Shown: piece after piece, positions 34,806-47,003 of the stretch
How the letters are laid out: every line of letters begins with the position of its first letter
Numbering within the stretch: the first letter of the stretch is position 1
NCBI RefSeq assembly: GCF_030272615.1
Contig: NC_081414.1
Coordinates: 907,685,009-907,749,008, forward strand
Reading direction: 5' to 3'
Origin: Cryptomeria japonica
Taxonomy: Eukaryota; Streptophyta; Pinopsida; Cupressales; Cupressaceae
Length of the DNA: 64,000 nucleotides
Translations under genes and position numbers: made by a program
The notes under the pieces: model-generated
Seen by the model: only the letters and a program-made list of their open reading frames with translations
Databases searched by the model: none
Told to the model about the DNA's origin: nothing

Positions 34806-34846
34806 CCTCTAATTAATTAAATATCTAATATTTAATAGTTATTCTC
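34806..34846 (+). repeat. Element D 3' LTR, second segment
   Basis: It matches the D 5' LTR around 10200-10280 and ends in TTCTC (34842-34846), the TSD of the following solo LTR. The pre-insertion sequence is preserved at 10261-10290. Confidence 0.85.
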
Positions 34847-36226
34847 TTATGCAGAGCATCTTGAAAACCCAATCACAACTCTAGGATTATGTTGATCCAT
34901 CTATATTTTTACCATTATAAAAATTCATTAGAGGCATATTCCATCATACTTCAACAATCAATCAATCAAGAAAACACAAACTTGATCCAAGTATCAAATT
35001 TGCCAACTTGTTGTCCCTTTGGATAGACCTGTACACATAGGTATATAAATATCTAACCAGATATAAAAAATTCAATTCCTTTAGTCAGAACCTGAATAGA
35101 TTTCTTACAAACAACATATCCCAAATTTAGCCAAGATTTTTGTTGTCCCCAAATAAGACATGTGCATGCCCAGTCCATCTAGGGCATCAAATATCTTTCA
35201 CAAAATGAAATGAAATGATTCCAAACTAATGGAACATGAAATATTTATAGATCTAGTTTCATAATGTGTAAGCCATTATATTTTCAAATGGTTAAATCAT
35301 TAGATAATCATAAACCCTTGTCTGCAACTCCATTGAAGATAGTTTAAAAATAGTTTTCACCAAAATCTTCATAACTTACACAAATTTGCATAAAAATAAC
35401 TCAAACTAAAATGAAATTCAATTTGATTCATATATCTTTCCAATGAATCTATTTTTAGGTCATAATTCTTCCCAATGAGTCTATACCAAATGCTACAACA
35501 TGACTGTTCTCAGGAAATCTCAAATCTGCAAACAACCACTTTCACCGAAACTTTCATAACTTATTCATTTATTCATTAAACTACACCAAACCAAAAGAAT
35601 GAGAAAGAGGATTCATTCCACTATCTAACCATTATAAATATATAGGGTTTCCAGGCCATACATGGTCGTACAAGGCCTGGAAACAACAACTTAACACAAA
35701 AACACCAATCAAAATGCAAGTTTTAAACACACCAATTTGTTCCAAAACTTTATCCTCCTTCTCTATTCTTCCAATAATGATTTGGTTTGACCAATACAAC
35801 ATATTTATAGACTCTTTTGTAGTTATAAACCATCCAACTACCTTTATGACCCTTCATCTTCCCTTTTACAACTTTATGTGCAATTTTTGCACTTTTACAT
35901 TTTTGCAAATGTTGCACTTTTGCAATTTTCTTGCAACTTTGACACTTTTTCCTAATGACTCCCCAAATTGTAAAAACTCTTATAGACTATTTGAGATATT
36001 TTAAGCTGATTTTACCCTTCCATGGGTTATTTCAACAATCTTGACCTTATAGACCAAACTAGGACCTAAAGAACAACTTTTAACAACTTTATGCAAATAA
36101 TTACAATAATTGATCTTGTCTTTACAAATGGATTCATCATAAATCAATACATCATAAAAATGATCAAAATGACTTTAAAAATCACTTTCTCCTGGCGACC
36201 TCATGTTCTTGGGTGCTCTTGCACCA
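34847..36226 (-). repeat. Gypsy solo LTR related to element A
   Basis: A sequence of about 1380 bp flanked by TTCTC at 34842-34846 and 36227-36231, inside the D 3' LTR. The empty site is intact in the D 5' LTR (GTTATTCTCCTATCC, 10271-10285). Its ends, TTATGCAGAG and GGGTGCTCTTGCACCA, resemble those of the element A LTR (TATGATAGG and TGCTCCTGCACCA). A TATA-like ATATATTTATAA on the minus strand lies near 35633-35645. No internal genes remain, so it arose by LTR-LTR recombination. Confidence 0.85.
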
Positions 36227-37083
36227 TTCTCCTATCCTATAGTCTCAAATATTAAATAATTTATAAATTATTTAAATCCCTTTTCCAACTCACCTTCCAT
36301 CTCCACTTCATCTTCCCTTTACCAACTCATCAAACATGTTCCTAAGGAAATTAATATTTCTTAAATATTAATTCATCATTTATCTCCAACCTCCAAACTT
36401 AATGAATATTGTGTATGTGCACATATTTCATAACCTTCTCCTATATTCTCTCCAACACTCCCTACATCTTAGGAAGGACTTGAGTCCACTTGTCCTATCA
36501 TGCCTAAATTTTCTCCAACTATCCCTAGATTCTCGCAGTTAGTAACCCAGTCAAGATGAGATGAGTGACACTTGTCTTCTCGTTCCCCATTTCTCTCAAC
36601 CTTCACCTTTGCTCACAACCATCCAAATCTACAGATCTGATCATGACCGTTGATCTAAGCCACATCATCTTATCCTCTCAAAGTTTATAAAATCAAGAGC
36701 TTTAGTTGAGAGAGAGTTAAGCTTCAAGACTTGAAGAGACTTCAAGTACATTTTCAAACTAATCATTTGCATCCGTGAGTTTTAATCTTGAAGAAAATAT
36801 CAATTAGCATTTTAGCATAATCATGTAGTATTGCATATCATAGCATTTGTGAACTATCAGTTATCAGTCCATTCTTCATATGCCATCTTGGAATCTATCA
36901 GTGCATTGTCTGAGAGCACACCGTCTGCAACCAGGAATAGTGGAGTTAGGACACAATGAGACATAAACCATGAAGGTAATATTAGTATTCTTATTTCATA
37001 TTTATTTCATGTAGTTTCATTGGTATTTTATGAAACTAACTTGTTACAGGTAGCATTCTGAGGATGAAATTCAAGTCGACATA
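36227..37083 (+). repeat. Element D 3' LTR, third segment
   Basis: Continuation of the D LTR (matches 10276-11164). It ends near GACATA just before GTGTT (37084-37088), the D TSD. The expected CA terminus reads TA. Confidence 0.82.
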
Positions 37084-37084
37084 G

Positions 37085-38143
37085 TGTTAGATCCCAGAGG
37101 CAACTAAGAGGGGGGGGGGGGGGGGGTTAATCAGTTGTCTAATAAATACAAATCAAAACTAACTTAATCAAACTTAATGCTTAATGTCGATAAACCAAAT
37201 TTTAATGTTGGTAGATAATTTAACAGTTAATTACAGTACCGGTAAAGTTTAATGCATGAAACAAAAAGACAAATAACATACACAACACATAACATAGTTA
37301 TTTGTACGCGGAAACCCTGTAAGGGGAAAAACCATGGTGGGAAACTTTACCCACAATTAGATGATACTACTGTAGATAGTATGTGTGTACAATATGGAGT
37401 CTGCACATGCAAAAAGGACAATTTTCTAATGCTCATTGCTCAATCACAAAATGGGAGTCACACTGACTACAATTGGATGGTTAAATCCAATGATAATGTA
37501 CTACTCAAAATAGCATCTTCATGTACTATATTCAGTATTGGTTAAGCTTTGATTTTCCTTCTTCAAACCTTCCTTCAATCTTGAATGATGTTTGTATGTA
37601 TAGCTCTACTTATATTCACATATACCTTATTACAATCCTTTTCCACACTCTACCACACAATCTCATAAATGAGATCTTACATATATACCAAAACCTAAGA
37701 CCAAATGTGTATGTCGGCTCACTAAGATATTACAATAAAATCAATATGCGACGCATTATGTCGGCTCAATGCATTTACAATAATAATAAATCATCTTCAT
37801 AATGTGTCGTGTTGATCTGGAATAGATAAGCTTGTCGGTGCATATCCTGCACCTATTTGTCGGTAATAGCAAATATGCAAACCCGATTAGACCAATGAAC
37901 AAATCACCAAGACCAAGTGTCCAAACGATGTCTTCGACATAGCCAAGTAATCTCTAGATGATAATAGATCATCCTCAGTATCGGTGAACAATATAATCCT
38001 GCTGGTTAACCAAATACCGGTGACAGTGCATAAGTCACTGATCATACTGGTGAATATAACCAAAGATGTCCAAGTGTTCTCAAGTGTTTGACAAGTGTTG
38101 ACATAAATGACAAAACCATATCAACATATCTAAAATACCAACA
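37085..38143 (-). repeat. Copia solo LTR, host of element D
   Basis: It starts TGTTAGATCCCAGAGG and ends ATACCAACA on the plus strand, so the element points to the minus strand. No PPT or coding sequence adjoins it. Its TSD ATTTG is at 10027-10031 and 38144-38148, with its first four bases duplicated at 10032-10035 by the later D insertion. It carries a run of 17 G (37110-37126) and the conserved copia box GGAAAAACCATGGTGGGAA (37325-37343). Confidence 0.85.
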
Positions 38144-38148
38144 ATTTG

Positions 38149-39786
38149 ATCAAATATTCAAAGAATTAGTAAGTAAACTAAAGGAAATACCATCAAATAA
38201 ATAGGTTTCTACCTAAAATTAGAGCATCTTTGGATATGAGAGTTTTTGAAACATATGAAATGAAAATGAAGTTGCCATATAGGTGTTGAACACACCACCA
38301 GACTAAGTGAGGGGGCATGAATCATCCTTGAACAAATACTGAAAGATAATTTATGAACACCAATACACATGAGAACACGAAATTTACATGAAAAAGTCCA
38401 AGAAGGGAAAAATTATTGTGAGAGAGTTTCTCTCCTCTAATCAGACCTCTATTGTTATATGCCTTTGTTCTTTTGTGATCACTTATCTTTTTCCTCTCTC
38501 TCTCATATTTTCCTTTTTTCTCACTCTACCTTTACATACACACTTTAGTCCCTTCTTTTTTCTTCCCTTATTCTTCAATAAATCTCTACTACTTCACACA
38601 CTTAGATTCATTACATGTACACTCTAGAATTTTTCCCTCCAAAAAAGTCACTCAAACTTGTCTTCTAGAGCTTCTAAGAAACTTGTCCTTAATCACAATT
38701 AATAATTGCTCCATCTTTTAGTCTTGGATCCATCTTTGAGTACAAATTACTATAATTAGTAATATTCATCTTCTCATCTACCTTGACATCATGTTGGTTG
38801 GAGTATGAGATTTTTTTGATCTAAGGTCTTCTAATCTATCTAGATCCACTTAACCATTAGAAACTAGTTCTTCATTAAATGTAGTTGTCTTCTTGTTTTA
38901 TCCAACAATCTGCTTGATTGGATTGCAAACTACTTCATTTGGAGTATTTATTAAATCCATCTCTGCACGCAAGAAATCACCTTTCATCCTAATGGAAGCT
39001 GATTTATCATGTGCAGTCCACCACATCAATTTCTCCTTCTTAGTCATCAAGTCAAACTTACTCAAACTCCCCATGTGGACCATTCATCTATCAACATGCA
39101 TCGGTGTCATTAAAATCTTCCCAATTTGTCAAAGGCTACAAGGTCACATCGTACTAAAACCCTTTCATAGCTTCACTACACCCCTAGTAGTTTGTTTAAT
39201 CAATCCTGCAAAACCACGAAGCCAAAAGTCCTTTTCATTGTCTTGCTACCAATTTCCCTTTGTATGGCAGTCTTCTTGCCAATCAGAGAAGTCACTAGTT
39301 TCTAACCTGATGGTCACATTTTTTGTCACCCCGCAGTCACCTTTTGTCAATGTGACAACTTCGGAGTCAATCAAAATCTTTATGTCACTATAGCTTCCAA
39401 GGTTTACAAGAAGTGATTTTGTGTCATACCGATACACCAAGTCACACCAAAAACAAACATGTCACTGGGACACTAATACTATCACACCAAAATGAAGGCA
39501 ACATCAACAAAATGAGGAACGTGTCACATCGAAAAGAATGTTTCAGTGTAAGACCAAAGGGGCACCCAAAGGAAGAAAAAATCTTGCTGAAAGGGCAAGT
39601 CTTGTTGGAAAGGATTTTCTATTGGCCCACCACCATGAAGCCCACACAAAAGGAGACCTAACCAATAACCACCATGTAAGCACCATGAAGCATGAAGGAT
39701 AAGTCGGGGGCTACTCAACACATCACCACTAGAGTAGACCATACCATTGTTAACACATGAATACTTTTGAATATTTGGGCAAGGTG
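38149..39786. other. Island interval, right half, with an unassigned decayed frame
   Basis: This continues the 8975-10031 interval. One minus-strand frame reads from 39440 to 38898 with about five stops (blocks DFSDWQEDCHTKGNW and LMWWTAHDKSASIRMKGDF), and a plus-strand frame of 166 codons covers 38893-39393. I recognise neither. The consistent minus frame over 540 bp suggests an old coding sequence, possibly from a lost element. A loose GTCAC repeat lies at 39313-39527. Confidence 0.4.
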
Positions 39787-41042
39787 TGTTAACAGAAATC
39801 AAGAAGGAAGACTGAGAGGGGGCGATGAATAAGTCTTCACCAGATGCAACAAATTAAACTCCAAAACAAAAAACTAGTAAATCATAGCAATAAATAGATA
39901 AGAAAATTAACTGCACAACACATAAGACCAAGATTTTTGATGCGGAAAACCTGGTTAATGGAAAAATCATGGTGGGAACCTACCCATAGTAAGATGATAC
40001 TCTGCAGTAGTATGCAAAAAATATTACAATGGGGAATGCACATGCATTCAGGCACAATTGTTAGATCTTACTGCTCAAAAGATATTTGCCCAGAAGGCTA
40101 CAACCTTTAGGGAAATCTCACTGACTTCACAATATGATTCAGATTACAATCCAGAAGAAATGAATTGCAATGGTAGCATCTACAAATGCTTGATGATAGT
40201 TCTGATTAAGCACAAAATTGTCTTCTTTGTAACACCAATCTCACCTAAACACTTCACTGAATGATAAATCTCTTGTTTTCACATTCACCTCTCTTTGATA
40301 ATGCCTACACTATCTCAAATACCTAAACTACATGAATATCTCATCTATATATACAAATCATCAACCTTGATAACAAGGTCGGCTAAACCCTCAACTCACA
40401 ATTACAAAAGTTACATTATATGATACAAAGATCAACCATCGGACCAATATAATGATTTACATTACATAGCATGGCCCTAATTCAAATTCCCAAATAATCA
40501 CATCCATCAGAAATCACGCCAAGATCAACCGCAACATGCTACACCACCGAAAATACCTAATAACATGAAAATCATCAAAAGTTCATAGAAATCACCAAAA
40601 ACTTGCACAAAAATAAATCCAGATCACCAAAATAAATAGGACATGGCTAGGAAACACCAACAAGAATGTTAGAATCATCCGAAACAGTTGCACCAACACC
40701 ACCTATCAAATATTCACCGGTCAATGTCTAAAGGCTCAAGAAGACAACCAATCAACAACTTTCACAAAGAAAGATAACTTGTAGAGAACCAAATCATGAA
40801 CCATTTGAAATGAAGATACACAGACCATCCAAGACAATATCTCAAAGTCTCAGCACAAGATCTAATCACACTAGAATATACCAAAGGAAATACTAGTCTC
40901 TACAAAATAGTGATCAACAAAACCAAACTACAAAACTAGATCAGAAAATCTTCCCAGACTCATCAGAATAAATCACAAGAATATGTTGACATCAATGACA
41001 ACAACATATCCTAGTAGCAGTAATGACAAACCATATTCAACA
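39787..41042 (-). repeat. Copia 7 3' LTR
   Basis: Plus strand starts TGTTAACAGAAATC and ends CATATTCAACA, followed by the reverse PPT ATCTCCCCCTTTGG. The copia box GGAAAAATCATGGTGGGAA is at 39960-39978. The remainder of the element continues into the RNase H fragment and is interrupted by copia 2. Confidence 0.85.
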
Positions 41043-41365
41043 ATCTCCCCCTTTGGCATTGATGGCAACATATGAATGTGAAAAATAGTCAATGCAAAGA
41101 AAGAAGATATTACCAACAAACTCCCCCTAAGATCAAGATAGATAATGGATTTTTCACATGATCTCTCTCCCCCTTTGATAGAAATGCCAAAGATCTCCAA
41201 AACAGAAAACCAAACTCTCTCCCAAAATAGAAACATGAATCTCTCTCCCCCTAGGACACACAACCAAATCAACAGACTACTCCAGTAGAGGAGCAACACT
41301 AACACACCAATCTAGATAAAAGAATAAGGCTCTGAAATTCACCAGATTGATACAACTCAATGCAT
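41043..41365 (-). promoter_or_regulatory. Copia 7 PPT and 3' spacer
   Basis: Reverse-complement PPT at 41043-41056 and further CTCCCCCT tracts near 41121, 41167 and 41244, a multi-tract spacer like that of copia 1. No gene. Confidence 0.75.
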
Positions 41366-41639
41366 CTACTTCTCATCAGGAGGGGTGGATACCCCTAACC
41401 TGTCTCTCAAGTAGACAAACTTATCTACAAGCAAAGGCTTAGTGAAAATATCAACAATTTGTTCCTTTGTAGATACATACTCTAGCTTCACCTTCTCTTC
41501 ACTAACTTGCTCTATCAAGTAATTGTATTTGATTGATATATTCTTAGTCTGTGAATGTTGCACCAGATTATTTGACATGTTTATAACACTGGAATTATCA
41601 TAGTAAATGATAGTAGGCTTATCATGAATAACTCTCTTA
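41366..41639 (-). pseudogene. Copia 7 RNase H, C-terminal part
   Basis: The minus strand carries TIIYYDNSSVINMSNNLVQHSQTKNISIKY (the copia RNase H CDN box with Cys changed to Tyr), then KLEYVSTKEQIVDIFTKPL and the end LRDRLGVSTPP. The domain is cut at 41639 by the insertion of copia 2; the expected TSD is TCTTA (41635-41639), with its partner off-window. Confidence 0.88.
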
Positions 41640-42793
41640 TGTTGGCCATATGATGGAATTTATTATGTGTTGCATTGATGTTTTATCATTGATGTCAACA
41701 CTTATTGTTATGATTATTTACCAGCTTCCGATAGGAGGATTGGATTGGGAAGACAATCAGTTGATTGTCACCGATATGATCTAGTTGATGGAATAAGTTT
41801 GTATGGGTGGTTCATATGCTTGTGAAGTATGTTTTAGTCAGTTGGTATTGACTTGATGATTGGATGCTATCTTATGTTCTAGTAAGCTTGCTTTATTGGT
41901 TTGGTAACGGTTTCACCAATAAAGCTTTATTGAAGATCTTTGATGTAATGCATAAGTGGTGTTGGTGCAACTTCTAGAAGGATTTAGGATGTTGATGGTG
42001 ATTGTGTTCATCCCTTGACTGATTGGTGTCATTTCTTTGGTGCGTGTGGATCTATTTTAGGTTCGGTGCTATCTAGGTTATCGACCGGTTTGCATGAAAT
42101 GTGTTGGTAAATTCTCCGATGCGCTTCCAGGATGTTTTATTGATTGGATGATATTTGTTTGGCCTGAGGCCGACATGTGTTATGATTTTATTTCAGGATT
42201 ATGTAATGGATCTATTTAATTATCATTTGTGTGGCCAAGACAATTGGTTAGGTCCCGAGTTGGTATAAATATATGTAAGATCTCAATATAGATCATATGG
42301 GAATGAGCAAGGAGCGAATAATGTAATAATAATTTGTGTAGAGGATTTAGACCTCTGGTATTGAGCTTAACCAAAACTGTAATCTGGCATGTTTGATGCT
42401 ATCACCGACAGTTCTTCTCTCTGGATTGTAGTCCAAAAATATTGAGGTGGTTGACATATCTATAGTCAATGAGACTCCATTATGATGAGCAATGCACCCT
42501 AGGAAGTGTGTCTTCCTGCATGTGCACGCCCCTATTGTAATCATATACTTGTTGCAGAAGTATCATCTGACCGTGGGTAGGGTTTCCCACCATGGTTTTT
42601 CCTCATTGAGGTTTTCCATGTACAAATCATGGTGTTATGTGTTATGGTTAAATGGTATCGATTCTCTAATTTTGAGTTATTCTTTAATGCTTAATCGGTT
42701 ATACTAATATAAGGTTTTAAGTGCTTTAATTCACATAATTTATTAACAACTGATTCACCCCCTCCTCTCAGTTGTTTACCGGTTATCCTAACA
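41640..42793 (+). repeat. Copia 2 5' LTR
   Basis: Starts TGTTGGCCATATGATGG, ends GGTTATCCTAACA, 1154 bp. TATA box TATAAATATA at 42264-42273. The PBS follows after two bases. Confidence 0.92.
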
Positions 42794-42795
42794 AT

Positions 42796-42807
42796 TGGTA
42801 TCAGAGC
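42796..42807 (+). promoter_or_regulatory. Copia 2 primer binding site
   Basis: TGGTATCAGAGC, initiator tRNA-Met type, two bases after the LTR end TAACA. Confidence 0.95.
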
Positions 42808-42851
42808 CTAGTCCTCTTTTTGAAGAAGCTTATCCACTTGAGGAAGATCCT

Positions 42852-43915
42852 ATGGAAACTAATAGTTCAATTCATGTTTTCTGGAAGGACAACCCTAGGC
42901 TTGATGGAACAAACTATGGAGTATGGAATATTTGGATGGAGACTCATTTAATATGCATTGGAAAAGAAATTTGAGAAATAACTTGGAATGGTTACACTCC
43001 TCATAATATGGAATCTGGCATTCCTGCACTGGTAGACTTGGATAAGAAAATTGAGAATGATTACAGAGCTAGAGAATCCCTCTTAAGCGCCCTATTAGAT
43101 CAGTAAATCATGAGACTCAGACAAATCATCAAAAAAATCTATATGGGACAAGATGGAGACTCTGAATGAAGGTGATCCTACTGTTAAAATTGTAAAACTT
43201 GAATGTTATCGGGTAAGATATGAAATCTTGGAGATGGAGGAAGATGAAAGAATTTCTGCATTCGTGGAAAGGGTAAATGAAATTGTATTGGGAATTCAGT
43301 GTTGTGGTGGATCTCTAAGCGAGGAAGAGATTGTTTCAAAGTGTTAAGAGTTTTTCCACTGGCATATAAGATGAAGGTAACTGTAATTAATGAGCTAAGA
43401 ACCATGTCTAATTATTTTGCCAATAGAGATAATCTTGTTGGGAAGATATCTTCTTTTGATCTTGAAGAATTTGGTCCTTCTAGAGCTACAAATATTGATA
43501 CTACATTTAAGGCATCTACTTCATCAACTGACAAGCAAGATTGGAAAGTTTTGTATGCAAAGAAATTGGAAGAGATTAGGAAATAAGATGAAGAGCTTAA
43601 GAAACTTGAAGCCCTATTTTCTAGAAGGATACCTAGAGGTCCATCAGGAAGTAAGTATGAAGGAAAATCTCCTTTCAAATATTTTGCATGTAATAAGATA
43701 GGTCATTTTGCATCTAGATGTCTTAAAAGGAATTCAAAATTGGAAGAAAGAGAAAGAAGATATTTTAAGCTTGACCCTGAATATTATATCAAGCATAAGT
43801 ACAGGAAATACAAAAATAAATTATGCTACCATGTTGATGAGGAAGGAGTAACTGATGACTCAGAAGAAGAACCGATAGGAGATTCAGCTAGTGGATCTCG
43901 CAATGGAAAAGACTA
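42852..43915 (+). pseudogene. Copia 2 gag
   Basis: The ATG at 42852 begins a copia gag: FWKDNPRLDGTNYGVWNIWM, then VKLECYRVRYEILEMEE-type sequence and ELRTMSNYFANRDNLVGKI (43300-43586). The zinc knuckle reads YFACNKIGHFASRC (near 43679-43720), so its first Cys is Tyr. Stops (for example 42973-42975) and frame changes near 43110 and 43340 break it. Confidence 0.85.
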
Positions 43916-44964
43916 GGTATTTTATGCTATTAAGGAAGATTATCCGAAACCAGTTATCAAAAATGAGGAAAAGGCCCTTGCAACAAAATTTGAAGACACA
44001 GATGAATGGGTAATAGATAGTGGATGTTCTCATCATATGACAAGTGATAAAGGGAATTTTCTAACCCTACAAGAATTTGATGGTGGTCAAGTCAGATTTG
44101 GTAATAACAAGACATGCATGATCAAAGGAAGAGGAACCATTTCATTGGATGGTAATCATAACACTGATAATGTCTATTATGTTGAAGGACTAAAGCATAA
44201 TATTTTGAGTGTAGGACAATTGGTAGACAAAGGATTTCAATTACAATTCAAGGATGGAAAGTGCAAAATCATTAGCAAATCATAATTGGAGATTGCAATC
44301 GGTACACAAACAAAAGGTAATATCTTTCATTTGAACTCCGGTAAAAAGACATGTTTGATTGCACATATTGATGAAAGTTGGTTATGGCATAAGAGGTTGT
44401 GTCATGTAAATTTTGATTGCATTGTAAATATTAGTTCAACTAAGCTAGTTAGAGATTAACCTAAGATTGTGAAGCCTCATAATCTGATATGTAAAGAATA
44501 TCAAATGGGTAAGCAAATCAGAACTTCTATTAAGAGAATACCTGGTAAATCTAATGATGTTCTTATTTGATTCATACTGACCTATGTGGTCTTGCCAATA
44601 CAAGAAGCTTTCAAGGTGATATATATTTTATGTTAATCATTAAAGACTATTCTAGAATGACCTGGGTTGCTTTTATAAGGGAGAAATCTGAAGCCTTTGA
44701 GAAATTCAAGATCTTTAAAGCTATGGTTGAGACAGAGATAGGAATGAAAATCAAGTGTCTAAGATCAGATCAAGGTGGTGAATTCACATCCAGTGAGTTC
44801 AACAGCTAGTGTGAGAAAAATGGCATTAGGAGATAGTTATCTGCACCCCAGACACCTCAACAAAATGGCATTGTGGAAAGAAAGAACAAAACCATTTTGG
44901 ATGTAGCCAAAAGCATGATGATGGAAGCTAATTTTCCTCATATCTATTAGAGAGAAGCAGTAAG
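43916..44964 (+). pseudogene. Copia 2 protease and integrase, first part
   Basis: Protease active site WVIDSGCSHHMT (44007-44042) is intact and is followed by MIKGRGTISLDG and the LKHNILSVGQL block. Integrase has the finger WLWHKRLCHVNF (near 44382-44417) with the CKEYQMGK box (second Cys to Tyr). Core residues are Asp in TDLCG (near 44579), Asp in LRSDQGGEFTS and Glu in VERKNKTI (near 44872-44895). Stops replace Trp, Gln or Arg at several points. The gene is cut at 44964 after REAVS by the solo LTR and resumes at 46285. Confidence 0.9.
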
Positions 44965-46279
44965 TGTAGACACCTAAAAGTTGCACAATGAATTAAGTGA
45001 ATTTTATTTATTTAATTATTCTTAATTCTTCCTATTAATTAAATTAAGATTTAATTAATATACCCTTCTTCTATCTAAGCCATTTTAATTAAATTTACAT
45101 TTAATTAAAGATATCAGTTTATCCCCTTTCCCATTTTAATTAAATCTACATTTAATTAAAATCTCATTTGTGTTTAAATAAATCTAAATTTATTTATAAA
45201 TCCCCCCACTTGCAAAATCCTACAAATGCAAGTTGCAACCAAATTGAAATAAAGCAATTTATTTTAATTAATTCTATTTTCCCTCACCCACTTGCATTTT
45301 CCTACATCTCCCACTTGCATCCTAAATCCTATTCCTAATTCTTCTAGAATCCATTTAATCCTAATCAATTAGCCCATAACCATTAATGGTTAACTCAACC
45401 CTCTAGCATGATTAGAGACTTTTTCTCTTAACTCAACCCTCATCTAACCCAAGGGTCTTATCAAGCATTCATTACTTTGACCATAGTTATCCCTTTAACC
45501 TTTGCACAAGAATTTATCCTTTGGATAAAAGATTTATCCATTGGATAACCCTAACCTAACCTTAACCCTTACCTTCTAAGGTAACCTTCATGTCTTCTCA
45601 AGCATTTAATGCTTCTTACATCTCCTCTCAATCAATCTTTTGTTGATAATTGTCACCATTTCATTGGTGAGAATTGTGAACATGGATTGATTAACTTTCA
45701 ATCCTAGCCCTTGTTAAGATTATCCAAACTTGACCATCCATTGCCCTATTTTCCCTATAAATAAAGCCCATTCCTTCTTCAAAACAATGAATTCTTTGTG
45801 CATCAAACTTATAGTCTCATAGCATTAAGCATATTATCTCTCTTTGATAGAATAGCATGTTAGATCATTTTGATAGCATTATAATCTTAGATATATCAGG
45901 TTAATCTCATATCATGTTAGCTTCATCTTAGTACCATTTTCATACTAGTTTAAGCTTCATATCAATATCTTGCATCCTATCATCATCTAGTTTCATATCT
46001 AAATCATCACTAAGATCATGGTTGCATTCGATTTAGATCTTAGAATCATAAATATCATTCTTTAGGTTGTCATCTTAAAGAATCAAGTGCTCTTCCAAGC
46101 TGAGAGCCACCTTGAATCTTGAAGATCCTTGGAGATAGAGGAACATGGAATGATATTAAAGAGTTTAGATTCATTTAACTTGCTGTTTTGATTGATTTCT
46201 AACCTCTAATGCAATGTTTCATGTGTGTGTTTGAATTGTTTCCTCCTATTGCAGGTTGATACACATTTTCTAGCATACA
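44965..46279 (+). repeat. Tat-type solo LTR inside copia 2 integrase
   Basis: Starts TGTAGACACCTAAAAGTTG, ends TAGCATACA, 1315 bp, flanked by the perfect TSD GTAAG at 44960-44964 and 46280-46284. Its head and its TATA box (TATAAATA, 45756-45763) resemble element C, and internal stretches such as AACCCAAGGGTCTTATCAAG match the C LTR, so it is a related but distinct family. Confidence 0.93.
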
Positions 46280-46284
46280 GTAAG

Positions 46285-47003
46285 TACATCAGTTTATATA
46301 TTCAATAGAGTTCATATCAAAGGAGATACCGATAAGAAACCTTATGAATTATGGTTTGGTCATTCTCCTACTCTTAATATTTCAAAATATTTGGATGTAA
46401 GTGTTATATCAAAAGAGATGATTCTATTGGAAAGTTTGTCCCTAGATGTGATGAAGGAATATTTCCTGGTTATTCAACTAAAAGAAAAGTATATAGATGT
46501 TATAACAAAAGATTGCAGAGAATTGTGGAGAGCACTAATATGAAAGTGGATGAGTAGTACAAAGACCAAGCCAAATCTTATGACAGTGAACCGATAGTGG
46601 AAATAACTGAACCGGTAGTGCCTATACCAGAACAAAATACTGAACCAGTTACCCCGACATCATTAGAAAACTCAACTGTAACTGAAGAGCAACATAGAGA
46701 ACCTAGAAATCAGAAAACACCAAGGTATGTAAGGCTAAATCATTCTACAAATCAGATCATTGGAGACAAAAACATGAGAGTTATGACAAGGAGAATATTG
46801 GAAAATCAAGAGGTATGTTTCATTTCTCAGATTGAACCAGCATCGGTAATTGAAGCTTGTAAAGATGAATGTTGGATGAAAGCTATGGAAGATGAATTAG
46901 ATCAAATAGAAAAGAAGAATACTTTGAATTTAGTTCCCCGACCTAAAAAAAAGAAAGTTATTGGAACTAAATGAGTTTGTAGAAACAAACTAAATGAAGA
47001 TGG
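46285..47003 (+). pseudogene. Copia 2 integrase C terminus, linker and RT start
   Basis: It resumes with a TNRV-like block and GDTDKKPYELWFGHSPTL, the copia GKTPYE-type element, then a variable acidic linker (46597-46730). The RT lead-in follows: EACKDECWMKAMEDELDQIEKKNTL and VIGTK, a stop in place of Trp (46972-46974), then RNKLNEDG. It is cut at 47003 at the same RT region where element A hit copia 1. Confidence 0.88.

Larger units (their letters stand above)
10036..37083. mobile_element. Element D: Tat-related non-autonomous LTR retrotransposon, nested host
   Basis: D has a 5' LTR (10036 to about 11164), an internal region without gag or pol, an antisense PMD gene (13200-15250), a motif array (15763-16091), a PPT (16588-16604) and a 3' LTR beginning at 16605. 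The 3' LTR is split by element C (16773-34805) and by a solo LTR (34847-36226) and resumes to 37083. The TSD is GTGTT at 10031-10035 and 37084-37088. Its internal spacer shares a repeat type with the post-pol spacer of C, so D looks like a C-like element that lost leader, gag and pol. The exact inner end of the 5' LTR and the PBS are unclear. Confidence 0.82.
41640..47003 (+). mobile_element. Copia 2: 5' LTR to RT start, interrupted
   Basis: Plus-strand copia with LTR, PBS, gag, protease, integrase, and the RT start at 46880-47003. A Tat-type solo LTR (44965-46279) is inserted in the integrase gene. The element is cut at 47004 by another LTR, so the rest of RT, RNase H and the 3' LTR are not in the window. 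It belongs to the same family as copia 1 by LTR ends and protein similarity. Confidence 0.9.

Noticed and set aside
38388..38627. Open frame of 79 codons with a hydrophobic stretch, possible membrane peptide
   Set aside because: Composition follows a TTC/CT-rich tract; no start context, homologue or neighbour supports it.
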